From contig NZ_JAHHZM010000001.1 in NCBI RefSeq assembly GCF_018642165.1, positions 310,001-374,000 on the forward strand: 64,000 nt of DNA, read 5' to 3'. A program made the translations under genes and the position numbers. Below are positions 53,595-63,711 of the stretch, in pieces. The DNA comes from Echinicola shivajiensis. GTDB taxonomy: Bacteria; Bacteroidota; Bacteroidia; Cytophagales; Cyclobacteriaceae. The notes beneath the pieces are model-generated. The model saw only the letters and a list, made by a program, of their open reading frames with translations. It was not told where the DNA came from and did no database searches. The first letter of the stretch is position 1. The number at the start of each line of letters is the position of its first letter.

Positions 53595-55232
53595 ATGGAT
53601 AAGTTCACTTTTTACAATCGGATATTTATCGCAATCATACTAGCGTTATTTATCTTTTCAGGCTGCAAAGAAAAAATAGCGAAAGAGAAAAGGCCTAATA
53701 TTGTTTTTATCATGAGCGATGATCATGCATACCAAGCGATCAGTGCTTATGATAATAAATTGATTGAAACCCCAAATATAGACCGCATTGCCAAGGAAGG
53801 TATGCTGTTTACCAATGCATCGGTAACCAATTCCATTTGTGCTCCCTCCCGTGCTACGATATTGACGGGTAAGCATACGCATATACATGGAAAAATTGAT
53901 AATGTATTTCCCTTTGACACCACCAATGTAACTTTTCCGCAAATTTTACATGAAAAAGGCTACCAAACAGCGATGTTCGGTAAACTTCATTTTGGCAATA
54001 ACCCAAAAGGATTTGATGAATTCAAAATCCTTCCAGATCAGGGAGACTATTATAACCCAGAATTCATCACCAATAAAGGTGATACTACCATCATGGGATA
54101 TGTAACCGATATTATTACTGATCTGGCCCTTGACTAGTTTGATAACCGCAGGGAAGAGGATAAGCCATTTATGTTGTTTTATTTACATAAAGCCCCGCAC
54201 CGTGAGTGGCTTCCTGCCCCTCGTCATTATAAGGAATTTACCAAACGTACTTTCCCTGAACCAGCTACTCTTTTCGATGATTATGAAGGCAGGGGAACGG
54301 CTGCCCGTGAAGCAGAAATGAACATTAGAGAACATATGACTGTTTCTGCGGACAATAAAATATACCCTGAAATTGCAAAGGAACTGGGCGTAGAAGAGCC
54401 ATCTGAGTGGGGCTTTAATGTCTTCAAAAGCAAATATGCAAGATTTACACCTGAACAAAAAGCTGAATGGGATGCCGTATATGGACCAATAAACGAAGAG
54501 TTTAAAAAGCAGTACCCTTCCATGGATGAAGAAGATTTCATGAGGTGGAAATACCAACGATATATGCAGGATTATCTAGGATGCATAGCCGCTGTAGATG
54601 AAAATGTAGGTCGTATTTTAGATTACCTTGATGAAAATGGACTAAGTGAAAATACAATTGTAGTATACACTTCAGATCAGGGTTTCTATCTTGGAGAACA
54701 CGGTTGGTTTGATAAGCGATTTATTTATGATGAATCCTTTAAAACACCTTTGCTGATAAAGTGGCCTGAAAAAATTAAAGCGAGAACTGAAAGTAGTGAA
54801 ATGGTTCAAAACCTTGATTTCGCTCAAACCTTTCTGGAAGCTGCAGGAGTGGAAGCACCAAAAGATATGCAAGGAGAAAGCCTGATACCTTTATTGGCTG
54901 GGCAACCTGAAAAATGGACTAGAGAAGGTGTCTATTACCATTATTATGAATATCCGGGATTTCATATGGTTAAGCGTCACTATGGAATTGTAACAGAAGA
55001 CTTCAAATTGGCTCATTTTTACTATGATATCGATGAGTGGGAACTGTATGACCGCAAAAAGGATCCAATGGAACTGAACAATGTATATAACGATCCCGCT
55101 TACGCCGATAAGGTTAAATCACTTAAAGAAAAGCTAAAAGAATTAAGGGGCAAATACAAAGACTCAGATGAGTTGGACCAGCACTATATTCAAATGTATA
55201 GAGATCGAGGTCTCATCAAAAATGATCAATAA
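53595..55232 (+). pseudogene. Family S1 sulfatase interrupted by one in-frame TAG codon
   Basis: The frame encodes a 545-codon sulfatase with a lipoprotein signal (IFSGC) and the formylglycine-type active site Cys82 in ICAPSRATILTGKHTH, plus metal-ligand segments FIMSDDHA and TSDQGFYLGEHGW. Codon 181 (54135-54137) is TAG, and the same frame continues at once (FDNRREEDKPFMLFYLHKAPHREW in part). Homologous sulfatases have Trp at this place (ALDW), so a single TGG-to-TAG change explains it. The second half is otherwise intact, including VYTSDQGFYLG. It may be a recent pseudogene, a sequencing error or a readthrough gene. It is the last gene of the PUL. Confidence 0.88.
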
Positions 55233-55323
55233 ATTAGAGTCTAAAACAGTATGCTTATTCAAAAATGATTTTTGAGAATCTGATTATTAAATACTGAAGC
55301 CCCCATAATCCAAACAAAAAAAA

Positions 55324-55356
55324 GGGAACTATTTTAAATAATGGTTCCCCGTTTTT
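55324..55356. terminator. Bidirectional terminator between the sulfatase and fumarylacetoacetase genes
   Basis: GGGAACTATT (55324-55333) pairs with AATGGTTCCC (55340-55349), one G-U pair. A T run follows on the plus strand and an A run precedes it. Confidence 0.85.
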
Positions 55357-55390
55357 TATCTAAACATTTCATTTGCTTCCCTGCTTTCAT

Positions 55391-56635
55391 TTATTTTGCA
55401 GGCTTTACCTTAGTACTCACTTCCCCAAATCCTACTCTGATACCATCCTTTTCTGCAAAGCCCCTCATCTTCACGATATCTCCGTCCTCAATAAATTTTC
55501 TCTCGCTGCCATCTTCCAATCTGATTGGCCTCGTTCCTTTCCAGGCCAACTCCAGCATGGAACCGTAACTATTTTCATTAGGGCCCGAAATGGTTCCGGA
55601 AGCATAGATATCACCTATATTAATATTGCAGCCATTAACTGTTTGATGAGCCAATTGCTGTACGGTATTCCAATAAAGGTATTTATAATTGGATTGGCAC
55701 ACGAGGTTTTCCACCCCATTTCCTGGTTGGATATAAACTTCCAGATTCAAGTCATAAGCATGATCGCCCTCAAATTTTAAGTAAGGCAACAATTCTTCCT
55801 CTGGCTCAGGAGAAGCTGTTCTGAAAGGCTCCAAGGCCTCTATAACCACCACCCAAGGAGAAATACTTGAGGCAAAACTTTTTCCCAAGAATGGTCCTAA
55901 AGGCACATATTCCCAAGCTTGGATATCCCTTGCCGACCAGTCATTGAACAATACAAATCCAAAAATATAATCCTCAGCCTCGGCAGTTGAAATGCTTTCC
56001 CCCATCTTGGTGGGTTTCCCTGTAATAAAGGCCATTTCCAACTCAAAATCAAGCCTTCTAGTTGGACCAAATGAAGGCTTTTCCATATCAGGATCTTTAA
56101 ACTGACCTTTTGGACGATAGATATCCGTCCCTGAAGGAACTATGGAAGAAGCCCTTCCATGATAGCCCACTGGTAAATGTTTCCAATTTGGCAACAATGC
56201 ATTTTCTGGATCTCGAAACATGGCCCCTACATTGGTGGCATGTTCTTTACTGCTATAAAAATCCGTATAATCGCCAATTTTTACAGGCAAGAGCATCTGA
56301 GCTTCTTTTCTATTGACCATCACCTTCCCCCTAATCCTATGATCTTTTAGCTCCGGATTATCTTCCAACAATAATTCTTGGACCCTTTCCCTCACTTTCC
56401 TGGTAATAGGCTTACCCAAAGCAATAAAATCGTTGAGACAATCATTTAAGAAAACTTTATCGGGAAGACTAATTTCGGATAAAAACCCTTTCTCATGCAA
56501 CACTGATAGATCTACAATCTTATCCCCAATTGCAACACCTAACCTTGGAGATAAACGCTTATTCTTAAAAACCCCATAAGGTAAGTTATATATGGTAAAA
56601 TCAGACTTTTCGGGAACCTGAACCCAACTTATCAT
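55391..56635 (-). CDS. fahA: Fumarylacetoacetase
   Basis: The 414-residue enzyme cleaves fumarylacetoacetate to fumarate and acetoacetate, the last step of Tyr degradation. The SH3-like N-terminal domain begins WVQVPEKSDFTIYNLPYGVF. The catalytic domain shows DYTDFYSSKEHATNVGAMFR (catalytic His), FELEMAFITG (metal Glu), LFNDWSARDIQAWEYVPLGPFLGKSF (in part) and GTISGPNENSYGSMLEL. The start at 56635 (MISWVQVP) matches the family better than the ATG at 56659. hmgA and hppD are not nearby. Confidence 0.93.
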   Translation of the reverse strand: MISWVQVPEKSDFTIYNLPYGVFKNKRLSPRLGVAIGDKIVDLSVLHEKGFLSEISLPDKVFLNDCLNDFIALGKPITRKVRERVQELLLEDNPELKDHRIRGKVMVNRKEAQMLLPVKIGDYTDFYSSKEHATNVGAMFRDPENALLPNWKHLPVGYHGRASSIVPSGTDIYRPKGQFKDPDMEKPSFGPTRRLDFELEMAFITGKPTKMGESISTAEAEDYIFGFVLFNDWSARDIQAWEYVPLGPFLGKSFASSISPWVVVIEALEPFRTASPEPEEELLPYLKFEGDHAYDLNLEVYIQPGNGVENLVCQSNYKYLYWNTVQQLAHQTVNGCNINIGDIYASGTISGPNENSYGSMLELAWKGTRPIRLEDGSERKFIEDGDIVKMRGFAEKDGIRVGFGEVSTKVKPAK

Positions 56636-57001
56636 AATAGTAAAATTCTCTTTTTTCATACTATCAAAAATAGCTCTAGTACAAAATTAAAATTATTCAG
56701 CTAGGATAAAACTGATTCCTTTTATTTGAATCAATCTTCAGCTTTTACGCTCATTACCAGTTAATTTACAAATACATAAGCAAAAAACACCAAGTCCAAA
56801 ACACCAGCTATCCAACTTGATTCAACAAAGTGTCCAAATATTAATCGATGTACAAAAACTATCGATTTTTAAGAAAAAATCGGGAAAGTGGATTAGGTCA
56901 GCACCTTATTGGGGGATTTTTACTGGCTTCAAAGATATTTATATTATTTTTGCGGACTGGGAAATAATTCAGTTTCTACATTACAAATCCTAAAAGCAAT
57001 T
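56636..57001. other. Divergent intergenic region between fahA and valS
   Basis: AT-rich region with no gene. It holds the valS -7 element and two mutually exclusive small hairpins near 56843-56882: AATCGAT with ATCGATT, or CGATTTTT with AAAAATCG. Both lie upstream of the -7 element. Confidence 0.5.
56945..56952 (+). promoter_or_regulatory. -7 promoter element of valS
   Basis: TATTTTTG, 50 bases before the ATG at 57002. No clear -33 box. Confidence 0.45.
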
Positions 57002-59635
57002 ATGTCGCTATCTACAAAATATAATCCAGCAGAATCCGAATCGAAATGGTACGAATTCTGGATGGAAAATAAATTGTTCAGTTCTAAAGTAGATTATAAT
57101 AAAGAACCTTATTCTATCTCCATGCCCCCTCCCAATGTAACCGGGGTATTGCACATGGGGCATATGCTGAACAACACCATTCAGGATGTGCTTATCAGAA
57201 AAGCTAGAATGGAAGGCAAGAATGCCTGCTGGGTACCCGGAACGGACCACGCCTCCATCGCGACTGAGGCCAAAGTAGTGGCCATGCTTAAGGAAAGAGG
57301 AATTGACAAGAAATCCATCAACAGAGAAGAATTCCTGAAATATGCTTGGGAATGGAAGGAGAAATATGGTGGAATCATCCTTGACCAGTTAAAGAAATTG
57401 GGGGCTTCCTGTGACTGGGACAGAACCAAATTCACCATGGATGCAGACCTTAGTAATGCTGTTATCAGCGTGTTCGTTGACTTGCACAATAAGGGAAAAA
57501 TCTATCGAGGCATCCGAATGGTCAACTGGGATCCACAAGGAAAAACAGCCCTTTCTGATGATGAGGTGATCTTTAAGGAAGTAAATTCCAAACTATACTA
57601 TATCAATTATAAAATTGAAGGCAGTGAAGATGAGTATCTGACTATTGCAACTACTCGTCCGGAGACTATCATGGCCGATGTGGCCATCTGTATCAATCCG
57701 AATGACAGCCGTTTTGAGCATTTAAAAGGCAAAAAAGCCTTAATTCCATTGATCAACCGTGCCATCCCTATTGTAGAGGATGACTATGTAGACATGGAAT
57801 TTGGTACAGGTTGCTTGAAGGTAACCCCTGCCCATGATGTAAATGACTATGAAATTGGTCTAAGACATAAATTGGAAGTTATCGACATCATCAATGATGA
57901 TGGAACCTTAAATGAAAAGGCACAAATCTTAGTTGGTGAGGATCGTTTTATAGCAAGAAAGAAAATTGCTAAAATGCTGAAAGAGGCTGATCAACTTTCT
58001 AAAGAAGAAGATTACACTTCAAATGTTGGGCATTCTGAAAGAACGGATGCTGTCATCGAACCCAAACTATCTCTGCAGTGGTTCTTGACCATGGAAGATA
58101 TCACCAAGCCTGCACTAAAAGCAGTAATGGATGATATCATCAAACTTTATCCGCCTAAGTTCAAAAACATGTACCGTAGCTGGATGGAGAATGTCAGGGA
58201 CTGGTGTATCTCACGCCAACTATGGTGGGGACATCAAATTCCGGCTTACTATCTTCCAAACGGAGAATATGTAGTAGCCAAAACGGCTGAAGAGGCATTA
58301 AAAATTGCCAATGAAAAATACCAAGAGAATTACAGCCTTGAGGACCTGAAGCAGGATGAAGATGTATTGGATACTTGGTTCTCTTCCTGGTTATGGCCGA
58401 TCTCAGTATTTGACACCGATGTTTTCACTACTGGTGAGAAAAACGAAGATTTAAAATACTATTACCCTACCAATGACTTGGTAACTGCTCCGGAGATCCT
58501 TTTCTTCTGGGTAGCAAGAATGATCATCGCTGGATATGAATATATGGGCGAAAAACCGTTCAAAAATGTTTACCTAACGGGCATTGTAAGGGATAAACAA
58601 GGCAGAAAAATGTCTAAATCCTTGGGCAATTCTCCCGATCCTTTGGAATTGATCAAAGACTTTGGTGCTGATGGGGTACGTACTGGTATGCTTTTCAGTT
58701 CACCCGCAGGAAATGACCTTCCATTTGATGAAAAACTGGTAGAACAGGGCAGGAACTTCTCCAATAAAATCTGGAATGCCTTCCGTTTGATCAAAGGCTG
58801 GGAAGTGGATTCCAATATTTTGGAACATAATAACCATACGGCCATCAACTGGTTTGAGAACCGTTTCAACCAGGCCTTGGCTGAAATCGAAGATCACTTC
58901 AGTAAATTCAGGATTTCTGATGCCCTGATGAGCACTTACAAATTGGTTTGGGATGATTTCTGTTCTTGGTACCTTGAAATGGTCAAGCCGGAATATCAAA
59001 AGCCAATCGACCTTGAAACTTATGAGAAAACCATTGGTTTTTTTGAGTCTATCTTGAAGGTATTGCATCCTTTTATGCCATTTATTTCGGAAGAGCTATG
59101 GCATCAAGTAAAAACCAGAGAGGTAAAAGATGCCTTGATCGTTTCCTCATGGCCAAAACTGGGTGAATATAATGAAAAACTGATCAATGATGCAGCTCAA
59201 ATATTTGAGGTAGTATCACAAATAAGAAACATCAGGGCTTCCAAAGGTATCTCTCCAAAAGAAGCATTTGAACTAAGTGTAAACACGCAAAAACAGGAAC
59301 TCTATCAATCTTTCGAAGCTATCTTGAAGAAATTGGCCAATCTAAGCCAATTGGGATTTGCAGAAAAAGTGGACGGAGCTTTGAGCTTTGTAGTGAAGTC
59401 GGATGAGCTGTTTATCCCACTTAACGAGCAAATCGATGTGGAAGCAGAAAAAGAAAACCTGACCAAAGAATTGGAATACACCAAAGGCTTCCTCAATTCA
59501 GTAATGAAGAAACTCAGCAATGAACGCTTTGTCAGCGGTGCCCCTGCTCAGGTAGTGGAAAATGAAAAGAAAAAGCAGGCGGATGCAGAAGCAAAAATAA
59601 AAGCCTTGGAAGAAAGTTTGGCCAAATTGGTTTAA
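57002..59635 (+). CDS. valS: Valyl-tRNA synthetase
   Basis: The 877-residue class I synthetase charges tRNA-Val. The HIGH motif is HMGH in [18 protein letters not shown], and KMSKS is intact in [14 protein letters not shown]. The CP1 editing domain shows [13 protein letters not shown] and [12 protein letters not shown]. The anticodon-binding domain and the C-terminal tRNA-arm coiled coil (about 810-877, rich in Lys and Glu) are present. The ATG at 57002 ([13 protein letters not shown]) was chosen; the frame continues upstream to 56909, but those residues cross the promoter. Confidence 0.97.
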   Translation: MSLSTKYNPAESESKWYEFWMENKLFSSKVDYNKEPYSISMPPPNVTGVLHMGHMLNNTIQDVLIRKARMEGKNACWVPGTDHASIATEAKVVAMLKERGIDKKSINREEFLKYAWEWKEKYGGIILDQLKKLGASCDWDRTKFTMDADLSNAVISVFVDLHNKGKIYRGIRMVNWDPQGKTALSDDEVIFKEVNSKLYYINYKIEGSEDEYLTIATTRPETIMADVAICINPNDSRFEHLKGKKALIPLINRAIPIVEDDYVDMEFGTGCLKVTPAHDVNDYEIGLRHKLEVIDIINDDGTLNEKAQILVGEDRFIARKKIAKMLKEADQLSKEEDYTSNVGHSERTDAVIEPKLSLQWFLTMEDITKPALKAVMDDIIKLYPPKFKNMYRSWMENVRDWCISRQLWWGHQIPAYYLPNGEYVVAKTAEEALKIANEKYQENYSLEDLKQDEDVLDTWFSSWLWPISVFDTDVFTTGEKNEDLKYYYPTNDLVTAPEILFFWVARMIIAGYEYMGEKPFKNVYLTGIVRDKQGRKMSKSLGNSPDPLELIKDFGADGVRTGMLFSSPAGNDLPFDEKLVEQGRNFSNKIWNAFRLIKGWEVDSNILEHNNHTAINWFENRFNQALAEIEDHFSKFRISDALMSTYKLVWDDFCSWYLEMVKPEYQKPIDLETYEKTIGFFESILKVLHPFMPFISEELWHQVKTREVKDALIVSSWPKLGEYNEKLINDAAQIFEVVSQIRNIRASKGISPKEAFELSVNTQKQELYQSFEAILKKLANLSQLGFAEKVDGALSFVVKSDELFIPLNEQIDVEAEKENLTKELEYTKGFLNSVMKKLSNERFVSGAPAQVVENEKKKQADAEAKIKALEESLAKLV

Positions 59636-59659
59636 GCTTTTAAAGGAGCATATATTGAG

Positions 59660-59692
59660 AGAGTCATTCAATTCTTGGATGGCTCTTTTTTT
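59660..59692 (+). terminator. Terminator of valS
   Basis: AGAGTCAT (59660-59667) pairs with ATGGCTCT (59679-59686), one G-U pair, followed by a run of T residues. Confidence 0.78.
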
Positions 59693-59872
59693 ATAATTAG
59701 TCGTGAGGAATGAGCTTTGAGTATTTATTCTCTTAGATTCTCCTATTTTCTCAAGACTTCTAACCCTAAACATGCTACAAACATTTTTTCCACTATCAAA
59801 GATTAACATTCAAAGTATTGGTTTATTTTTACGGGCACGAAAGCATCATTTACCATTTCAGCTTCTAGCCAA

Positions 59873-60670
59873 ATGAAAGATTTAAAAATAGCCATTATTG
59901 GTTGTGGAAACCTTGGCCTTTCCATAGTGAATGGCTTGTTAGACACCGAGGGATTCAATGCCCAGAACCTATCTGTTACCAAAAGACATCCTGAAAACCT
60001 TTTCTATTTACAGCCCAAAGGCGTTACTGTCACGGCAGACAACCAGGAAGCCGTCAAAAATGCAGACTTGGTAGTCTTGGGTGTCAAACCCTATAATATC
60101 CCGCATATCCTAAAAGAATTAAAACCTGTCCTTAATCCTGAAAAGCAGACCATCATCTCCTTGGCCACGGGAGTAACACTGAAGGATATGTACCAATATT
60201 TACCCCAAGAAACCAGTATTTTCCGGGCCATGCCCAATATTGCAGCGGATATCCAAGAATCCATCACTTGTATTTGTGGAAAAAATGGAAATGGAGCAAT
60301 TGAAGCCAGCATCAAGGAGTTGTTCAACAGTATCGGTATTTCCATCATGATCGAAGAACATTTGATGGAAGCCGCCACTGTATTAGGTGCTTGCGGAATT
60401 GCCTATGTACTTCGCTTTATGCGTGCCATGACCCAAGGAGGTATACAAATAGGCTTTGATGCCCAAACTGCCAATACCATTGTAAACCAAACTGTAAAAG
60501 GTGCAGCGGAATTGATCATCAAAAAGGGTATACATCCGGAAGCGGCAATTGATAAGGTGACCACACCAAAAGGTTGTACCATAGTAGGGCTGAATGAAAT
60601 GGAACACCACGGTTTTAGTGCAGCTATGGTCAAAGGGGTTTTGGCTTCTTATAAAGACATAGAAAAATAA
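59873..60670 (+). CDS. proC: Pyrroline-5-carboxylate reductase
   Basis: The 265-residue enzyme reduces pyrroline-5-carboxylate to proline with NAD(P)H. The Rossmann motif is AIIGCGNLGLSI (residues 7-18), followed by VVLGVKPYNI, FRAMPNIAA, and the C-terminal helical domain with VKGAAELI and TTPKGCTIVGLNEME, which holds the substrate-binding T-x-P-G-G-x-T-like motif. No proA or proB gene is in view. It is monocistronic. Confidence 0.93.
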   Translation: MKDLKIAIIGCGNLGLSIVNGLLDTEGFNAQNLSVTKRHPENLFYLQPKGVTVTADNQEAVKNADLVVLGVKPYNIPHILKELKPVLNPEKQTIISLATGVTLKDMYQYLPQETSIFRAMPNIAADIQESITCICGKNGNGAIEASIKELFNSIGISIMIEEHLMEAATVLGACGIAYVLRFMRAMTQGGIQIGFDAQTANTIVNQTVKGAAELIIKKGIHPEAAIDKVTTPKGCTIVGLNEMEHHGFSAAMVKGVLASYKDIEK

Positions 60671-60678
60671 TTATTGTT

Positions 60679-60701
60679 GGGTGAAGCAGTCTGCTTCACC
60701 C
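60679..60701 (+). terminator. Hairpin after proC
   Basis: GGGTGAAGCAG (60679-60689) and CTGCTTCACCC (60691-60701) form a perfect palindrome around one base. No T run follows, so it may stabilise the mRNA end rather than terminate strongly. Confidence 0.6.
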
Positions 60702-60911
60702 TTAAAACTTGCAAAAACACATTCTCAATTTATTTTCTAAAAGCTATAAATGGTCTTTATTACAAAAAAACACCTTCTGGAAGATCATACTTCTCCAATT
60801 TGACAAATTAAGTACATAAGCGTTTCGCCATATTATTTCATACTGCAACTGTCATCAATAACCCATTGTTTTTGAACCATCTAGCTAAGGGGACATTATT
60901 TGACAAACCCA

Positions 60912-62243
60912 TTATGCAGCAGCAATCCTTGAAAGCACTTCAAGACTCTTATCAATTTCTTCTACAGTATTCCCTACGAATGGAGTCAATCTAGCATATG
61001 AAACAGCATAAGGAGAGTTGCTGGCTATAACACCCAGTTTATGAAATTCGGCAACTATTTCTTCAGGCCCCAAACCATCAACGATAAAACAGTTGATACC
61101 GGCGGATAACTCAGGATTCATCGGAGTGACCAAGTCTAGGCCTTGAATATGCTTAATTCCTTCCTTCAAGCGAGTACTCATTTCAGTGGTACGTTGATAA
61201 ACCCTATCCCGCCCCATCTGTTCCTGAAATTCAAAAGCCGAATTCAAAGCCCACCGATAATCAAATGAATGAAATCCTCCAGGAGACATCATTTCAAAAA
61301 AAGTAGGTTCTCTATCTGGGGTGTTTCCCAAGTAATCATAAAATGGATATTCCGAAAAAGCAGGTATAGTGGGTAAGATAAAATCCCAAGCATCCTTTCT
61401 GGCAAAGAGAACCCCAGTACCTCTGGGGCCAAAAATCCATTTATGTGTCCCTGCAGAAAAGAAATCACAACCCATGTCAGAAATATCTTCATCCTGATTT
61501 CCAAATCCATGCACTCCATCCACAACAAAATAAATCCTTTTATTTTCCTCTCTTTGTGCGTTTGCTTTCCTCACCACTCCTGCTATTTCCTTAATGGGCA
61601 ATTTCACTCCAGTACAGGATTGTACCCAAGTGACCATTAACACTCTTGTTTTGTCTGAAATAGCCTTTGAAATATTCTCCAACACTTCATCCACTGTTAC
61701 TGTTCTTGGATCCTTATATTCATCTATGCGGCGGTAAGTGGCCCCTGTCTTCTGGCAGGTATACTCAATGGATTTTTCCGTCACATAGTGATCATGGGTG
61801 GTGGATAAAATCTCATCCTCAGGTTTAAGTTTCATGCCATTAAACAACAATGAGGTCCCCATTGTTGTGCTATCGGTCAGTGCAATTTCATCAGCTTGCA
61901 CCCCCATATACTTTGCAGCTGCTTCACATACAACCTTCTCTGCAGATATATAATGCTCTTCCCAATAAGTGGCCGGATTGGTGTCAAAAGCCTGCCTATG
62001 ACTTGCGATGGCTTCTGCTACAGGTTTAGGGTGGGAAGCCAAGAGCATCTGGGCCATTTGGATATGGCTATTATCTAAAGGAAAAAGGCTTCTTACCTCT
62101 GACCAACTTAGCTCTCCAGCGCGAAATGAGGCAACTGGTAAAGATTTTTTATTAGTTTTTGCATAAGAAGAAAGACTGGAAGGCAGGGCAAGGGCAAGGC
62201 CCATGGAAAAGCCTGATGATTGGATAAATTTTCTTCGGTCCAT
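60912..62243 (-). CDS. Tat-exported class V aminotransferase-fold PLP enzyme
   Basis: A 443-residue PLP enzyme whose N terminus is a twin-arginine signal (MDRRKFIQSSGFSMGLALAL). The fold-type I class V domain resembles isopenicillin-N epimerase and cysteine-desulfurase-like proteins. The PLP Lys is in SAGTHKWIFGPRGTG, the ring-stacking His is in TTHDHYVTEKS, and the PLP Asp is in FVVDGVHGFGNQ. The desulfurase active-site Cys loop is not apparent, so epimerase or lyase activity on an amino acid is more likely. An exported PLP enzyme is unusual, since the Tat route allows folding with cofactor first. Confidence 0.85.
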   Translation of the reverse strand: MDRRKFIQSSGFSMGLALALPSSLSSYAKTNKKSLPVASFRAGELSWSEVRSLFPLDNSHIQMAQMLLASHPKPVAEAIASHRQAFDTNPATYWEEHYISAEKVVCEAAAKYMGVQADEIALTDSTTMGTSLLFNGMKLKPEDEILSTTHDHYVTEKSIEYTCQKTGATYRRIDEYKDPRTVTVDEVLENISKAISDKTRVLMVTWVQSCTGVKLPIKEIAGVVRKANAQREENKRIYFVVDGVHGFGNQDEDISDMGCDFFSAGTHKWIFGPRGTGVLFARKDAWDFILPTIPAFSEYPFYDYLGNTPDREPTFFEMMSPGGFHSFDYRWALNSAFEFQEQMGRDRVYQRTTEMSTRLKEGIKHIQGLDLVTPMNPELSAGINCFIVDGLGPEEIVAEFHKLGVIASNSPYAVSYARLTPFVGNTVEEIDKSLEVLSRIAAA

Positions 62244-62476
62244 GATTTTCAGGGTTTGGGTTTATCAATATAAGTTACTAAAAACCAGATCAATAACAAT
62301 AAACCACTTCTTTAAAAAACACCATCTTTTGGGATATATATATAGCATTTCATTAACACCAAAAAACTTAAGTTATTAAAGTATAAAAAGTATTGGAATC
62401 CACTAACTAATTGGAAACTTCTTCTAAAAAAGATCTATTCACAAAGATAAATTATACTAGTCAAAATACACTAACC

Positions 62477-63481
62477 TCATTTTTCCACCGCTTTACTTTC
62501 TGAAAATGATGTAGATTTAATGTTAAACATTTGCGTATTTAATCCTATAAAAATATTATCCTTTACTTTTTCTTTTTCTTTCTCTTCTAAGTTTGTCTTA
62601 GTTAAAAAATTTTCAACAATTTTCCTTTCAATTCGAATTGATTTATATTCAAACAATGGGTTTATTGGCTTATCTTTCACAAAAATGATCAGTTTAACAT
62701 TACTCCTTAATCTCTCCCCGATCAACTCCCACCAAACCTTATCAGTATCACCAATTGAAGAACCATAAATACATATTAAATTAGCTGAATTAATTTGATT
62801 TTCAACAAAACTATCTCTAGTGTGACGAAGGACTTTATTACAATTTCTTTTTACAAGAGACTCTAATACATCTGTATTATTATGAAATGATTTGTTTTGA
62901 ATTTGTGATATGTCATTTACACCCAGTATCATTCTTCTATCAGTATAGCCATGAATATGTTCAACTCCACTCAATGTTGACCTTCCTCCGTTTTGATGCG
63001 TAGTGATTTGAATATTACTATATTTTTCACCTATTATTTTCTCAACAACTCTAGTATAATTAAAAGTAACTATTGAAACTCTGGAGTTCTTATAATTATT
63101 TCTAAAGGCTTTTAGCTTATTTTTATCAGCTTGTAAAAGAGATTCTTCAGGATATGCTAAATAATTACAAAACTTTTCTCTATCCAATATCGAAACATCT
63201 AACTTCTCTTCTTGATAACACAAATACTCTCCAAGGTTTCCTAAAAGATCTTCTATTAATTCATCATATTCATCTTGGCTGTTTATTTTTTCGGTGTATT
63301 TACCAAAAGCTAATTCTAAATCAGACCAGTTTTCAAGATCACCTGAAATTTCATCTTTCAGCTTCTTAACAACTTCACTTTTTGAATTAGTAGATTGATA
63401 GTATTCGTAAAAATCTTTGTAACCAGTTTTCATCCCGAGGCTCAAATCAAAACCATTTCCAAGGAGATAAACAATCTTCAT
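62477..63481 (-). CDS. AbiH family abortive-infection protein
   Basis: The 334-residue protein matches the phage abortive-infection AbiH family by its N terminus, IVYLLGNGFDLSLGMKTGYKDFYEYY (in part), the family's GNGFDL motif. Other conserved-looking segments are WSDLELAFGKY, IVTFNYTRVVEKI, HIHGY and LICIYGSSIGDTDKVWWE, which recall Sir2-like or nucleotide-binding folds. AbiH proteins protect against phage by stopping infected cells; the mechanism is not known. The gene is much more AT-rich than its neighbours, with Asn- and Lys-rich composition, suggesting horizontal transfer. It stands alone. Confidence 0.87.
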   Translation of the reverse strand: MKIVYLLGNGFDLSLGMKTGYKDFYEYYQSTNSKSEVVKKLKDEISGDLENWSDLELAFGKYTEKINSQDEYDELIEDLLGNLGEYLCYQEEKLDVSILDREKFCNYLAYPEESLLQADKNKLKAFRNNYKNSRVSIVTFNYTRVVEKIIGEKYSNIQITTHQNGGRSTLSGVEHIHGYTDRRMILGVNDISQIQNKSFHNNTDVLESLVKRNCNKVLRHTRDSFVENQINSANLICIYGSSIGDTDKVWWELIGERLRSNVKLIIFVKDKPINPLFEYKSIRIERKIVENFLTKTNLEEKEKEKVKDNIFIGLNTQMFNIKSTSFSESKAVEK

Positions 63482-63711
63482 TAACCTTTATATTAAAAGA
63501 TGGAATAAATATTAATTAGAATTCTAAAATAGTATTTTTCCACACTACTAAAAATCGCCTAATTTAATTTCTTTCAACCTTAATAACATTAGGCCTTTGT
63601 TTAAGAATCGGGCAATGCCAATAAGCTCTGATATAACTTATATCTGCCTATTAATTTTTTATAATAAATTTAAGAAATTATATTACTTTAATTTATCTCA
63701 AAATAGAGGTT

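Noticed and set aside
54135-54137. Pyrrolysine insertion at the TAG in the sulfatase
   Set aside because: Pyl systems are not expected in Bacteroidota and homologues have Trp, so a point mutation is simpler.
56843-56882. A T-box or attenuator for valS from two alternative hairpins
   Set aside because: Both hairpins lie upstream of the valS -7 element, there is no T-box sequence, and T-boxes are not typical of this phylum.
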